Below are positions 26,751-35,811 of a stretch of 64,000 nt of DNA, in pieces (position 1 is the first letter of the stretch; every line of letters begins with the position of its first letter). The stretch comes from Cellulosimicrobium terreum. GTDB lineage: Bacteria; Actinomycetota; Actinomycetes; Actinomycetales; Cellulomonadaceae. The stretch is taken from positions 386,159 through 450,158 of the forward strand of contig JACYFD010000003.1 of the NCBI GenBank assembly GCA_014803435.1. The letters are read 5' to 3'. A model generated the notes under the pieces. It saw nothing but the letters and a program-made list of their open reading frames with translations, did no database searches and was not told the DNA's origin. The position numbers were made by a program, and so were the translations under genes.

Positions 26751-28012
26751 GCCCGACGGCGCGCGCGCGGCTCAGGGTCCTGGTCAGCGCCTACGCGTGC
26801 GGACCGGGCGACGAGCCCGAGGCGGCGGCCGGGTGGGCGTTCGCCACCGCTGCCGCGACCGACCACGACGTCGTCGTCGTCACCCGCCGCCGGTTCGAGG
26901 GCGCCGTCACGGCCGCCCTCGCGGCTGACCCGGAGCTCGCACGCCACCTGCGGGTCGTCCATCTCGAGTGTCATCCCACCCTGCTCGCGGCGAAGCGCGG
27001 ACGTCTCGGCATCTACTGGTACTACGTGCTGTGGCAGCGCGAGCTCCGTCGGCTGGCCGCGCGCCTGCACCACGAGCAGCCGTTCGACGTGGTCCACCAC
27101 GTCACGTTCGCCAACGACTGGTTGCCGTGCGGGCTCGTGGGTGCCACCGACGCTCCCCTCGTCTGGGGGCCCGTCGGCGGTGCGTCGGCCTCCCCCCTGC
27201 GGCTCGCCCGGTGGCTCGGGGTCCGCGGGACGCTCACCGAGATCGCCCGCGAGTCCGCGACGCGACCCGTCCGACGCCTCTGGGGCGACGCGGCGGCACG
27301 GGCCGCGTCCGTCGTCGTCGCCCAGAACGACGACGTCGCGCACCGGTTCCGGTCGGCCCGCCACGTCGTCGTCGAGGCGAACGCCTCCCTGGCACCGGAG
27401 GACGTCGACCTGGTGCAGGACGCGGCTTCGGTGGCCTCCGGCAGCAGCACGGGGCGCAGGCGCGCCGTCTACGTCGGCCGACTGATCTCCCTCAAGGGCG
27501 TGCGGATCGCCGTCGCCGCCATGTCCGACACAGCACTCGCGGACTGGGACCTGGACATCTACGGAGAGGGCTACGAGCGTTCCTCCCTGGAGCGGCAGGT
27601 CCACCGGCTGGGGCTGACGGACCGTGTGCGCTTCCTCGGGCACCGACCGCGCACAGAGGTGCTCTCCGCGCTGGCGCACGCCGACGCCCTCGTGTTCCCG
27701 TCGATGCACGACCAGGCCGGCTGGGTCGCGGCGGAGGCCAGCGCGCTCGGCTGTCCCGTCGTCTGCCTGCCCTTCGGCGGGCCGCCCGTGCTCGCCGACG
27801 TGAACGCGCACGTCGTCCCGCTGGAGAAGGACCTTCCCGCCGCGCTCGCCCGAGCCGTCGCCGCCCTGCCTCGGGGGCGGGGGCCGAGGTCACGGCGGTG
27901 GGACGCGGGACGGCTGCCCGGCTTCCTCGCGCGCGTCTACGGGCTCGCGCTGCCCGCCGACCCGCAGGAATCACCCGCTGCCGGTCCGCCGGTCGGCCCA
28001 GGCGGCCGGTAG
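26747..28012 (+). CDS. GT4-type glycosyltransferase
   Basis: 421-residue GT-B glycosyltransferase. The N-terminal domain opens LRVLVSAYACGPGDEPEAAAGW and contains FDVVHHVTFANDWLP and LVWGPVGGA; the C-terminal domain has RRAVYVGRLISLKGVRIAVAAM, then ALVFPSMHDQAGWVAAEASALGCPVVCL, the E-x7-E analogue. The GPxGGA segment is common in enzymes that build capsule or EPS repeat units. Coupled by ATGA to the upstream gene and followed after 9 nt by a methyltransferase gene. Confidence 0.88.
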   Translation: MSPTARARLRVLVSAYACGPGDEPEAAAGWAFATAAATDHDVVVVTRRRFEGAVTAALAADPELARHLRVVHLECHPTLLAAKRGRLGIYWYYVLWQRELRRLAARLHHEQPFDVVHHVTFANDWLPCGLVGATDAPLVWGPVGGASASPLRLARWLGVRGTLTEIARESATRPVRRLWGDAAARAASVVVAQNDDVAHRFRSARHVVVEANASLAPEDVDLVQDAASVASGSSTGRRRAVYVGRLISLKGVRIAVAAMSDTALADWDLDIYGEGYERSSLERQVHRLGLTDRVRFLGHRPRTEVLSALAHADALVFPSMHDQAGWVAAEASALGCPVVCLPFGGPPVLADVNAHVVPLEKDLPAALARAVAALPRGRGPRSRRWDAGRLPGFLARVYGLALPADPQESPAAGPPVGPGGR

Positions 28013-28021
28013 CGTTCCTGC

Positions 28022-28885
28022 ATGCACGCACCCGTCCGCCCCCTGCGTGGCCGATGGCCGTCGACGGTCGAGCGTCGCCTGTCGCGGTACTTCTACCTCG
28101 ACCCCGCGGTCATCGTCGACGACGACGTGTCCGCCGACGACTTCCGCCGGGCGATGTTCGGCATCTACGTCGGCGGGACCATCAAGATCACGTGGGCCGG
28201 GCGCCACCTCGACGCCGATCGTCTGCTGCTCGACCACGTCGACCTGTCGGGAGCCCGCATCGCGGACATCGGCGCGTCCGACGGGTCCACGTCCGTCGAT
28301 CTCGTCCGGGTGCTCCCCGACGACTTCGGGTCGTTCACCATCAGCGACCTGTACCTCGAGCTCACGTGGGCGCGATCGGGCGGGCGGACCTACCTGTTCG
28401 ACCAGGACGACACGTGCGTGCTCGTCTCGGGCAGCCGGTACGCCGCCTGGCCACAGCTCTCCCCCTGGGTCGAGCGGCTGTTCCGCCGGGGCGTCGACCG
28501 CGCGCGCCGCGCCCGACGCGGGACCTGCCTGCTCCTGAACCCGGAGGCGCGCGAGCTCCTGAAGGACCCCCGGGTCGCCTACCGCGAGCACGACATCTTC
28601 ACGCCGTGGCCGGGAGAGCCGCTGGACGTCGTGAAGACCGCGAACCTGCTGCGGAGGCTGTACTTCTCGGACGAGCAGCTCACCGAGGCCCTGCGGGCGG
28701 TCCACGCGAGCCTCGTCGACGACGGCCACCTGCTGCTGGCCGACAGCTCGCGCACCCCCGGAGAGCCACCGGCCGGTGGCCTCTACCGACGGACGCCGGC
28801 CGGCTTCGAGCTCGTCGCGGCGGGCGTGCGTCGGCCCGAGATCCACGACCTGGTCGAGCAGGTCGTCATGTCACCGGAGGCATGA
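28022..28885 (+). CDS. SAM-dependent methyltransferase-like protein
   Basis: 287 residues with a class I methyltransferase core: the SAM-binding loop ARIADIGASDGSTSVDL (about 79-95), FTISDLYLELTWA as strand-2 acidic region, and a C-terminal VVKTANLLRRLYFSDEQLTEALRAV...LLLADS typical of CheR-like or glycan O-methyltransferases. It would plausibly methylate a sugar or chain terminus, which can cap polymer length; this is inferred only from context. It is the last gene of the 24.7-kb operon and ends 12 nt from a convergent glycosyltransferase gene. Confidence 0.72.
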   Translation: MHAPVRPLRGRWPSTVERRLSRYFYLDPAVIVDDDVSADDFRRAMFGIYVGGTIKITWAGRHLDADRLLLDHVDLSGARIADIGASDGSTSVDLVRVLPDDFGSFTISDLYLELTWARSGGRTYLFDQDDTCVLVSGSRYAAWPQLSPWVERLFRRGVDRARRARRGTCLLLNPEARELLKDPRVAYREHDIFTPWPGEPLDVVKTANLLRRLYFSDEQLTEALRAVHASLVDDGHLLLADSSRTPGEPPAGGLYRRTPAGFELVAAGVRRPEIHDLVEQVVMSPEA

Positions 28886-28897
28886 CCCACCCGGCGC

Positions 28898-29854
28898 TCA
28901 TCGGCGGTGACCACCGCCTCGCGCTCGTGCGGGACGAGTCCTCGCGCCGACGACCAGCCCTTCGACGAGCCCGCGGCAGACGGCGAGGACCGGACGGACG
29001 GTGAGGATCTGTCGCCGCCCACCCTGCAGCAGCACGGCCCAGGCCGCGCCCGGCGACGACCGTCGCCAGCGACGAACCCCCTCCCGCCCGAGCCACCGGT
29101 GCGCGTAGAGCATGCGGTTGCGGACGTTGTAGCGGTAGTAGGTGGCCGACTTCGCACGACCGCGACCGGGGTCCCGATGGGTACCGCCCTCGTCGTGCAC
29201 CGCGACGACCTCGTCGAGCACGCGCAGCCGTGCACCCGCCGCGCGGGCACGGCGCGAGAGGTCGACGTCCTCCCAGTAGAGGAAGTACTCGGGGTCGAAC
29301 CCCCCGACGTCCTCCCACAGCGTCCGGCTCAGGGCGACGCACGCACCCGACACCCACTCCTCGACGTCGCGGCCGACCTCGAAGCCCGCCGGACGCGCGC
29401 GCGTGGGGTGCATCGTCCCGTCGCGCAGGTACAGGTCGGTCGTCCCGCTCGCCCACGGCGTCCCGTCGGACCGCTCGATCCGCGGCACGACGAGCGCTCG
29501 AGGGTCGTCGCGCACAGCATCGTGCAGGGCGCCGACGTCCTCCGGCGCCATCCAGGCGTCCGGGTTGAGCAGCAGGAGCTCCGTCGCGCCGAGCTCGACG
29601 GCGCGGGCGACCCCGAGGTTCATCCCCGCCCCGAACCCGAGGTTCGCCACGGGCTCGAGGACGTCCCAGCCGTGACGCAGCGCGAGGTCGCGCACGGCCG
29701 CCCGCTCGGCGTCGTCCGTCCGGTTGTCCACGACGACGACCAGGTCCTCCTCGCGCGCCGTGCGGACGAGGTTGGCGTGGAGCAACGCGTGCGAACCGTA
29801 GGAGACCACCACGACGGCCAGCCCGGACCGAGCCGGCGACGTGCTCGGGGTCAC
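28898..29854 (-). CDS. Family 2 glycosyltransferase, rhamnosyltransferase-like
   Basis: 318-residue GT2 enzyme of the WbbL/RfbN-like rhamnosyltransferase type: LAVVVVSYGSHALLHANL, VVVVDNRTDD, LLLNPDAWMAPEDVGAL (the NPD metal-binding motif) and GGFDPEYFLYWEDVDLSRRARAAG as the catalytic-base block. dTDP-rhamnose as donor is a family tendency, not shown here. The GTG start overlaps the stop of the phosphotransferase gene upstream (GTGA), so it is the third gene of a minus-strand operon from 31784. Confidence 0.87.
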   Translation of the reverse strand: MTPSTSPARSGLAVVVVSYGSHALLHANLVRTAREEDLVVVVDNRTDDAERAAVRDLALRHGWDVLEPVANLGFGAGMNLGVARAVELGATELLLLNPDAWMAPEDVGALHDAVRDDPRALVVPRIERSDGTPWASGTTDLYLRDGTMHPTRARPAGFEVGRDVEEWVSGACVALSRTLWEDVGGFDPEYFLYWEDVDLSRRARAAGARLRVLDEVVAVHDEGGTHRDPGRGRAKSATYYRYNVRNRMLYAHRWLGREGVRRWRRSSPGAAWAVLLQGGRRQILTVRPVLAVCRGLVEGLVVGARTRPARARGGGHRR

Positions 29855-30609
29855 GAGGCCGTCCGGGCGCGGGCTCGGCCGAGGGCGGTGATCTCCCGGA
29901 ACCACTTCGCGGCGGCGAGGACGAGGAACCCGGCTGTCGCCACGGTGACGACCGCGTAGGCCCAGAGGAAGACGTCGGTCGCACCGTAGAGCAGGAAGAG
30001 GAGGCACAGGACCCCGTAGTCGGTGGGCACCACCAGCACCGAGCGCAGCCAGGGTGCCCGGCCGGCCGACACCGCCGTCGACGTCACCCCGTGCGCCCGT
30101 CGCAGCTGCTCCGTGAGGATCATCCCGAAGAAGAACACGCTCGACACCACCGCGTTGCCCAGGGGGACCAGGAGCCAGACGTCCTCGACGACGTCGAACC
30201 GGTAGAGACCGATCAGGAGCGCGAGCGGCAGCGTGACGACCTTCGTCGCATCCGCCATGTGGTCGAGCCACTCCCCGGCCGGGCTCCCCGTGCCGGTGAG
30301 ACGAGCCACCTGTCCGTCGGCGGAGTCCAGCGCGTACCCGACGACGAGCAGCAGGGCGACCCCGGCACCGAGCCCCCAGGAGGGCGCGACCAGGGCGAGC
30401 AGGACAACGCCGGCGAAGGTGAAGAGGGCGCTGATTCCGGTCACGGCGTTCGGTCCGAGCCCGGCGCGGTACGCGGCTGCGGCAAAGAGCCTGCCCAGGC
30501 GACGGTTCACGTAGCGCGAGTACGCGGGCGCGCTGCGCGCAGCCCCCTTCTGCGCGAAGGAGAGCCGACGGAGCGTCTGACGGTAGGACTCGACGGTGGC
30601 GCGGCTCAT
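29851..30609 (-). CDS. CDP-alcohol phosphotransferase
   Basis: 252-residue integral membrane enzyme that moves a phosphoalcohol from a CDP-alcohol to a lipid or sugar. The complete motif DSADGQVAR...GEWLDHMAD (D-x2-DG-x2-AR-x8-G-x3-D-x3-D) lies at about residues 93-118, with six hydrophobic helices around it. The start is taken as the ATG at 30609, which overlaps the upstream stop (ATGA), rather than the ATG five codons earlier. Its position between two glycosyltransferases suggests it makes a lipid acceptor or a phosphoalcohol decoration for the polysaccharide rather than a bulk phospholipid. The TagD-like enzyme at 7.6 kb may supply the CDP-alcohol. Confidence 0.88.
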   Translation of the reverse strand: MSRATVESYRQTLRRLSFAQKGAARSAPAYSRYVNRRLGRLFAAAAYRAGLGPNAVTGISALFTFAGVVLLALVAPSWGLGAGVALLLVVGYALDSADGQVARLTGTGSPAGEWLDHMADATKVVTLPLALLIGLYRFDVVEDVWLLVPLGNAVVSSVFFFGMILTEQLRRAHGVTSTAVSAGRAPWLRSVLVVPTDYGVLCLLFLLYGATDVFLWAYAVVTVATAGFLVLAAAKWFREITALGRARARTAS

Positions 30610-31784
30610 GCGAGCTCCTTCCACGGTTCGCTCGCGCGGCGCGCACGACGGAACGGACCGGGCGTCCGCCGCGCGGCGAGGTCTGCGGCGAGCCGACCGT
30701 AGGCGTCGGCGACGTCGTCCCAGTCGTAGTCGGCGGCACGGCGGGTCGCGGCGACGCCCCGCTCCCGGGTGAGCTGCGGGTCTGCCTCCGCCTTCTCGAG
30801 CAGCCCGGTCAGCTCGCCCGAGGTACGGAAGTACTCGCCGGCGTCGCGCAGCACCTCACGGTTGAAGACGACGTCGTACGCGACGACCGGCGCGCCTGCG
30901 CCGATGGCACGCAGGAGCGAGGGATTGGTCCCCCCGACCGAGTGCCCGTGCAGATAGGTGAAGCTCGATGCGTACAGCTCGTCGAGGACGGCCTGGTCCC
31001 AGACGCCGCCGAGGAGGCGGATGCGCGAATCACGCTCGGCCGCGGCGCGGATCCGATCCGTGTACTCGGCGGCATAGGGCGCCGAGCCGACCACGACGAG
31101 CGGGCGCGTCGACCTGCTCGCCGCATACCCGCCGACGATCATGTCGACGTGGTTCTCCGGCTCGAACCGGGCCACCACGAGGTGGTAGCCGCCGGGCTCG
31201 AGACCGAGCTCGGCGAGGGCGCCGGCGCCACCGCTCGCCGCCACCGTGGGCGCTGGCGCGCCGTACGCGATGAGCGACGACGGGATCCCGTACGTGTGCG
31301 TGTAGTAGTCCCGGATGCCGGCGGCGTCCGCGATGATCGCGTCCGACCAGCGGACCGCGGTCGTCTCGGCCGCGCGGTAGTAGCGCCGGCCGGTCCCGCC
31401 CCACTTCGCGCGTCGCCACTCGAGCCCGTCCACGTGCGTGGCGACGGGGATGCGGGCGCTCCGCAGGAGGGGCAGGAACGGCGAGTTCGCGGCGTTGAAG
31501 ACGAACGCGGCGTCCGTACGACGCAGCATCAGGTGGGCCACGGAGAGCCCCGTGTGGCTGAGGGTCTCCACCGAACGCCGCCGTAGCGCCGGCAGGGTCA
31601 CGACCTCCATGCCGCGGTACTGCGACAGGCTCGCCTCCGTGTTGCCGCGGCGGGTGTAGACCCGCACCGCGTGGCCGCGCGCGGCGAGCCGCGTACCGAT
31701 CTCCTCGACCGCGGTCTCGAACCCGCCGTAGCGGGCGGGGACACCCCTCGTGCCGAGCATCGCGATACGGAGCGCCCCTGTCAC
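30606..31784 (-). CDS. DUF1972/Cps2T-like glycosyltransferase
   Basis: 392-residue GT-B glycosyltransferase. The N-terminus LRIAMLGTRGVPARYGGFETAVEEIGTRLAARGH is the DUF1972 signature seen in rhamnosyltransferases such as Cps2T. The donor half has YHLVVARFEPENHVDMIVGGY, YLHGHSVGGTNPSLLRAIGAGAPVVAYDV. The start is a GTG at 31784 with AGGAGG 4 nt upstream; the open frame extends to 32147 but the extra part is antisense to pth. First gene of the operon continuing with the CDP-alcohol phosphotransferase. A -10-like TACTCT lies at 31824-31819 on this strand. Confidence 0.87.
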   Translation of the reverse strand: MTGALRIAMLGTRGVPARYGGFETAVEEIGTRLAARGHAVRVYTRRGNTEASLSQYRGMEVVTLPALRRRSVETLSHTGLSVAHLMLRRTDAAFVFNAANSPFLPLLRSARIPVATHVDGLEWRRAKWGGTGRRYYRAAETTAVRWSDAIIADAAGIRDYYTHTYGIPSSLIAYGAPAPTVAASGGAGALAELGLEPGGYHLVVARFEPENHVDMIVGGYAASRSTRPLVVVGSAPYAAEYTDRIRAAAERDSRIRLLGGVWDQAVLDELYASSFTYLHGHSVGGTNPSLLRAIGAGAPVVAYDVVFNREVLRDAGEYFRTSGELTGLLEKAEADPQLTRERGVAATRRAADYDWDDVADAYGRLAADLAARRTPGPFRRARRASEPWKELA

Positions 31785-31862
31785 GTTCCTCCTCAGCCCA
31801 CGACCTACCGTCCTGCTGAGAGTAGCGGCGGACCGTGCGTGGATCGCCGGGCGGGGCCGGAA

Positions 31863-31869
31863 TTCACCC
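31863..31869 (+). promoter_or_regulatory. TTCACCC box without matching promoter
   Basis: GAATTCACCC lies in the gap between pth and the DUF1972 glycosyltransferase gene. It points away from the gene it could control: relative to the TACTCT hexamer at 31824 it reads GGGTGAA, 45 nt away. It may be a variant site. Confidence 0.3.
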
Positions 31870-31893
31870 GTCCGGGAGAAGGTGGACATCGCG

Positions 31894-32496
31894 TCAGGCG
31901 CGCGCGTGGAACTTCCCCTGCGCGGCGAGCAGGCCCTCGGTGAGCACCATCTCGACCGCGTCCGCCGCGTCGTCGAGCAGGAACGGCAGGTCCTTCGCCT
32001 CGGTGCCCTTGAAGTCCTTGAGCACGTAGTCGGCGGTGTCCATCCGACCGGGCGGGCGGCCGACGCCCGCGCGCACGCGCACGTAGTCCTTGGTCCCGAG
32101 CGCCTTGGAGATGTCGCGCAGGCCGTTGTGCCCCCCTTCTCCGCCACCGGTCTTGAGCTTGATGGTCCCGAACGGGATGTCCACCTCGTCGTGGACGACG
32201 AGCACGTGCTCGGGGTCGACCCCGTAGTAGCCCGCGAGCCCGGAGACCGGACCGCCCGAGACGTTCATGTACGTCGTCGGCTTGGCGAGGACCACCCGGG
32301 GACCTGGCCGCCCGCCGGGGAGCATCCCGATGCGGGCCTCCGCGGCGACGGCCTGGGCGCGGGGGTGCCGCGCGAACCGCGCCCCGGCACGACCGGCGAG
32401 CACGTCGAGCACCATGTGACCGACGTTGTGCCGGTTGCCGGCGTACCTGTCCCCGGGGTTGCCGAGCCCGACGACGAGCCACAGCTGGTCGGTCAT
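31894..32496 (-). CDS. pth: Peptidyl-tRNA hydrolase
   Basis: 200-residue Pth that frees stalled peptidyl-tRNA by cleaving the ester bond. Motifs present: GLGNPGDRYAGNRHNVGHM (catalytic H23), KPTTYMNVSG, VVHDEVDIPFG and GGGEGGHNGLRDI. Length is normal. The start is the ATG at 32496, as the upstream extension to 32580 has no similarity to the family. It lies about 120 nt downstream of rplY on the same strand, the usual actinobacterial arrangement. Confidence 0.97.
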   Translation of the reverse strand: MTDQLWLVVGLGNPGDRYAGNRHNVGHMVLDVLAGRAGARFARHPRAQAVAAEARIGMLPGGRPGPRVVLAKPTTYMNVSGGPVSGLAGYYGVDPEHVLVVHDEVDIPFGTIKLKTGGGEGGHNGLRDISKALGTKDYVRVRAGVGRPPGRMDTADYVLKDFKGTEAKDLPFLLDDAADAVEMVLTEGLLAAQGKFHARA

Positions 32497-32616
32497 GTCG
32501 CGTCGTCCTTCGTCAGGTCCATCGAGGTCTCGTCGTGGAGGGCGGCCCGGGTCGGGCACGCGAACGCCCGGCACCGTCACGGTACCGGGCGCTCGGCGAG
32601 GCGTCGCCGCCTCAGA

Positions 32617-33243
32617 TCACTCGGAGTCGGTGCTCTCCGTGGCAGCCTCGGACACGAGGGCCTGCGCGGACGCCTCGGCCTCGGCGGCCTCGAGGTCGGC
32701 CGAGTTGTCCTGCGGCACGGAGATGTAGACGACGGCCAGGTCGCCGTCGGAGACGAGCGTCGTGCCCTTGGGGAGCGTCAGGTCGCGTGCGAAGACGGTC
32801 TCGCCCGCGGCCAGGCCCTCGATGGAGACCTCGACGGAGTCGGGGATGTGCGTGGCCTCGGCCTCGACCGACACCTCCTGCAGGTCGACGAGGTGGATGG
32901 TGCCGGGGGCGGACTCGCCGGTCACGTGGACGGGGATGTCGACGGCGACCTTCTCGCCCTTCTTCACGAGGAGCAGGTCGACGTGCTCGATCACGTTGCG
33001 GACCGGGTCGCGCTGGACGTCCTTGGTGATCGCGAGCTGGGCCTTGCCCTCGAGCTCGATCGAGAACAGCGTGTTCGAGTGCTTGAGCGCGAGCATCGTC
33101 TCGTGACCCGGGAGGGTCACGTGGAGCGGGTCGCTGCCGTGCCCGTACAGGACGGCAGGAATCTTGTTGTCGCGGCGGATGCGGCGGGCGGCACCCTTGC
33201 CGAACTCGGTGCGGGCCTCGGCGGCGAGCTTGATCTCGGACAC
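32617..33243 (-). CDS. rplY: 50S ribosomal protein bL25, Ctc type
   Basis: 208-residue bL25 of the long Ctc form, which binds 5S rRNA. The L25 domain covers about 1-95 (VSEIKLAAEARTEFGKGAARRIRRDNKIPAVLYGHG...) and the C-terminal TL5-type beta domain about 100-185, ending in an acidic Ala/Glu-rich tail. The start is the GTG at 33243 with AGGAG 8 nt upstream; the frame is open to 33399 but unconserved. It is followed by pth. Confidence 0.95.
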   Translation of the reverse strand: MSEIKLAAEARTEFGKGAARRIRRDNKIPAVLYGHGSDPLHVTLPGHETMLALKHSNTLFSIELEGKAQLAITKDVQRDPVRNVIEHVDLLLVKKGEKVAVDIPVHVTGESAPGTIHLVDLQEVSVEAEATHIPDSVEVSIEGLAAGETVFARDLTLPKGTTLVSDGDLAVVYISVPQDNSADLEAAEAEASAQALVSEAATESTDSE

Positions 33244-33568
33244 GTGGATCACTCCTGGAATGCGTTGCGGGCCGGCCACCAGTGGGGAGCGGTCGGCTGT
33301 CCGGACGGTGAGAGGGCCGGCCCGGACGGGCGGCTGCGTCGGCGCGGGACACATGACGGACGCGCAAGGACGACCGCCCAGTCGATTACGGATCTCCAAC
33401 AGCTCTGATCGACTCCCGATCGGTGCGCGTGGTGGTGCAGCGCACCGTGCGGTGAGTCGCAGCTTGCCGGCCGTCAGACGTCCCTCGCCGAGGCAACCTG
33501 ACTACTGTACCCGGGCCCGAGCTGCCCGCGAAACCCGCAACCGGCGACACGTTCCGTCGGGACCGGGA
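33244..33568. other. 325-nt intergenic region upstream of rplY
   Basis: No gene is visible. On the minus strand TACAGT (33509-33504) is the best -10-like hexamer for rplY, which would give a leader of about 260 nt. No convincing -35 is present. The rest is GC-rich without a clear terminator for the flippase operon ending at 33569. Confidence 0.4.
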
Positions 33569-34909
33569 TCAGTCGGTTCGTCCTCGACGCGGGGACAACC
33601 GCCGTACGAGGCCACGGACGAGGGCCGCGTCGCTGCGCCGCACACCGAGGAACGAGCGCGCCGGGATCCCGAAGAACCGGTGGACGAGGACGATGTTCAG
33701 CCCGCCAGCGATCACGTTCCCCACCAGCGTCGCGATCGCCGCGCCGACCGCCCCGAGGGTCGGCACCAGGAGGACGAGGACCACGATGTTCAGGACGCAG
33801 GCGATGACCATCGAGATGCTCCGGGCCCCGGGTCGGCCGCGGGCGCTCAGCGCGCTCCCCGCGATGGAGCCCGGTTGCCCCATGACGACGGCGAGCAGCA
33901 GGATCTGGGCCACGAGGACCGACCCCGAGAAGTCGCTGCCGAACAGTGCGGGCAGCCACCAGGGCAGGGTCGCGCCGAGGACGAGCGCGGCGCCGGCGCT
34001 CACGAGCGTCGTCACGCGGGCCGTCGCGGCGAGACGCCTGTCGTCCGAGCGGGACGCCTCGCTCACGAACGTGACGTCACGGACGGCGCTGGTCAGGACG
34101 AGCGGCAGCTCGCTGATCGAGACGGCGACGACGTAGAGACCGGTCTGCACCGCGTCCGACAACGGCGTCAGGAGCGACTGGTCGATCCGCATGAGCAGCA
34201 TCCCTGCGAGCGCCCCGACCCATACACGCATCCCGTAGGAGAGGATCTCCCGCGAGCTCACGACGTCGTCCGCGTTTCCCCGGCGGCGCAGCACGACGAG
34301 GTACGGCAGGCCGCCGACGATCGGCGCGCACACGAGCACGATCGTCGCCACGGCGGGCGTGAGCGCGTCGAACCACCACAACGGCACGAGCAGCACCAAC
34401 CGCGCGAACGAGCTGATCGTCTTCTCGAGCGCGACGACGCGCCACAGCCCGAGGCCGAACGCGACACCGCGCAGGCACCCCACCAGCATCGCCGGCACCG
34501 TCGCCGCCGCCGCGACGACCATCAGGCGCTCGATCGCCTGGTCGCCTCCGCTGAAGAACGACGAGGCGAGCAGGACGGCCCCCGTCGCCAGGGCACCGCC
34601 GAGGGTGACCATGGCAGCACTGCGCCGCAGGACGTGCCGAACCCGCCCCGGAGCCCCCGCGACGAGGTACGTCGTCGCCTCCGGGATGCCGAACATCGCG
34701 AGCGACGCGACGAGCAGGAACGGGGCCATCGCCGCGGCGACCTGGCCTCGCCCCTCGACCGAGAGCGCCTGGGCGAGGACGGGTCCCGTGACGACGGAGA
34801 CGATCGCCGGGACGGCGTTCCCCATCGTGGTCACGGAGACGGCCGACATCATGGACATCGGGCCTCGGCGGGCCGCCCGGCTCCGGGGCGGCGTCTCCTC
34901 GTCAGTCAT
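33569..34909 (-). CDS. Wzx-like polysaccharide flippase
   Basis: 446-residue polytopic membrane protein with about twelve to fourteen hydrophobic helices in the MATE/Wzx (MVF) superfamily pattern: an N-terminal helix pair near NAVPAIVSVVTGPVLAQALSVEGRG, a central LMRIDQSLLTPLSDAVQTGLYVVAVSISELP and a C-terminal helix block. These proteins flip lipid-linked repeat units across the membrane. The ATG at 34909 is chosen; it overlaps the upstream stop by 8 nt, and GAGAAG stands 10 nt before it. Together with the Wzy-like protein at 17.8 kb and the Wzz-kinase it completes a Wzx/Wzy pathway. Confidence 0.82.
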   Translation of the reverse strand: MTDEETPPRSRAARRGPMSMMSAVSVTTMGNAVPAIVSVVTGPVLAQALSVEGRGQVAAAMAPFLLVASLAMFGIPEATTYLVAGAPGRVRHVLRRSAAMVTLGGALATGAVLLASSFFSGGDQAIERLMVVAAAATVPAMLVGCLRGVAFGLGLWRVVALEKTISSFARLVLLVPLWWFDALTPAVATIVLVCAPIVGGLPYLVVLRRRGNADDVVSSREILSYGMRVWVGALAGMLLMRIDQSLLTPLSDAVQTGLYVVAVSISELPLVLTSAVRDVTFVSEASRSDDRRLAATARVTTLVSAGAALVLGATLPWWLPALFGSDFSGSVLVAQILLLAVVMGQPGSIAGSALSARGRPGARSISMVIACVLNIVVLVLLVPTLGAVGAAIATLVGNVIAGGLNIVLVHRFFGIPARSFLGVRRSDAALVRGLVRRLSPRRGRTD

Positions 34910-35804
34910 CGATTTCACGCTTCTCGGCGTCGACCAGCACCCTGGCCAGGGCCTCGCCGGTCAGGGCGGCAGCGAGCTGGCGGTCGTTGCCGTCGCCGAC
35001 GACGTTCTCGGCGTACAGCGAGCCCGGCACCCGCCGCAGCACCTGGGGGAAGTCGCGCGGGACCGGCCCGACCTGCGCTGCCCTGATCCCGGACCGCACC
35101 GCGACGGCATGGACCCAGACGTCGTCCGCCCTCGGCGCCACGTCGAGGAACCCCGTGCCCGCCTCGCGCAACGCGGTGACCATCGCCGGTGGGAAGAGGA
35201 TCCCTGCCACGCCGGTGCACAGGGTCGCGAAGCCCGGCCGGTCGCTCGACTCCGCGGCCCAGCGTGCGTAGGGCGCGATAGCGCCGTCCTGCGCCACGAC
35301 CCGGTGGGCACGGTGCCCGTGGACGTCCGCCGGGGACCGGTGTGCGGCGTCGACCAGCTCGGACAACCACCCCGACGGGTAGAACGTGTCGTCGTCCGCG
35401 GTCGCGAACGGGACCGTCCCCGATCCCTCCGACACCACGTACGGGTACTGCTTCTTGTGGGGGCCCCAGTTCTCGCACGGGGCGATCTCCATCCCGCGCC
35501 GTCGCAGCCTGCGCAGGGTCGCGGGCGGGTGGGCGAGCACCTCGGGCTCGTCGATCCACAGGATCAGCCGCCGGGGCCGGACGTCCCCGGAGCCCACCGA
35601 CTCGAGCGCGAGATACGCGGTCGCCGTCCGGTCGCCGAACGTCGTGACGCAGACGTCGACCGGCCCGTCGCCGACGACCGACCGTCTGCTGACGCGGTTC
35701 CGCACCCCGAACCTGACAGCCAGCCCGATGCTCTGCAGCGTGCCGGGCAGAGCGCCGCGATCGGTCAGGAGCTGCCGGAGCAGCAGTCGGGGGATCGCGA
35801 ACAT
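34902..35804 (-). CDS. GT2-like glycosyltransferase
   Basis: 300-residue protein with a reduced GT-A fold: VDVCVTTFGDRTATAYLALES as the first strand, LILWIDEPEVLAHP, a ENWGPHKKQYPYV segment and the metal motif TADDDTFYPSGWLSELV. The NWGP.KK.YPY stretch is found in a group of uncharacterised glycosyltransferases next to capsule genes. Start ATG 35804: an upstream TAGGTT hexamer ends 7 nt before it and there is no ribosome site, so the message may be leaderless. First gene of the operon with the flippase. Confidence 0.75.
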   Translation of the reverse strand: MFAIPRLLLRQLLTDRGALPGTLQSIGLAVRFGVRNRVSRRSVVGDGPVDVCVTTFGDRTATAYLALESVGSGDVRPRRLILWIDEPEVLAHPPATLRRLRRRGMEIAPCENWGPHKKQYPYVVSEGSGTVPFATADDDTFYPSGWLSELVDAAHRSPADVHGHRAHRVVAQDGAIAPYARWAAESSDRPGFATLCTGVAGILFPPAMVTALREAGTGFLDVAPRADDVWVHAVAVRSGIRAAQVGPVPRDFPQVLRRVPGSLYAENVVGDGNDRQLAAALTGEALARVLVDAEKREIDD

Positions 35805-35811
35805 ACCCCGC

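Noticed and set aside
30606-32147. Longer reading of the DUF1972 glycosyltransferase from 32147
   Set aside because: The extra 121 codons are antisense to pth, and the GTG at 31784 has an excellent ribosome site and the family N-terminus.
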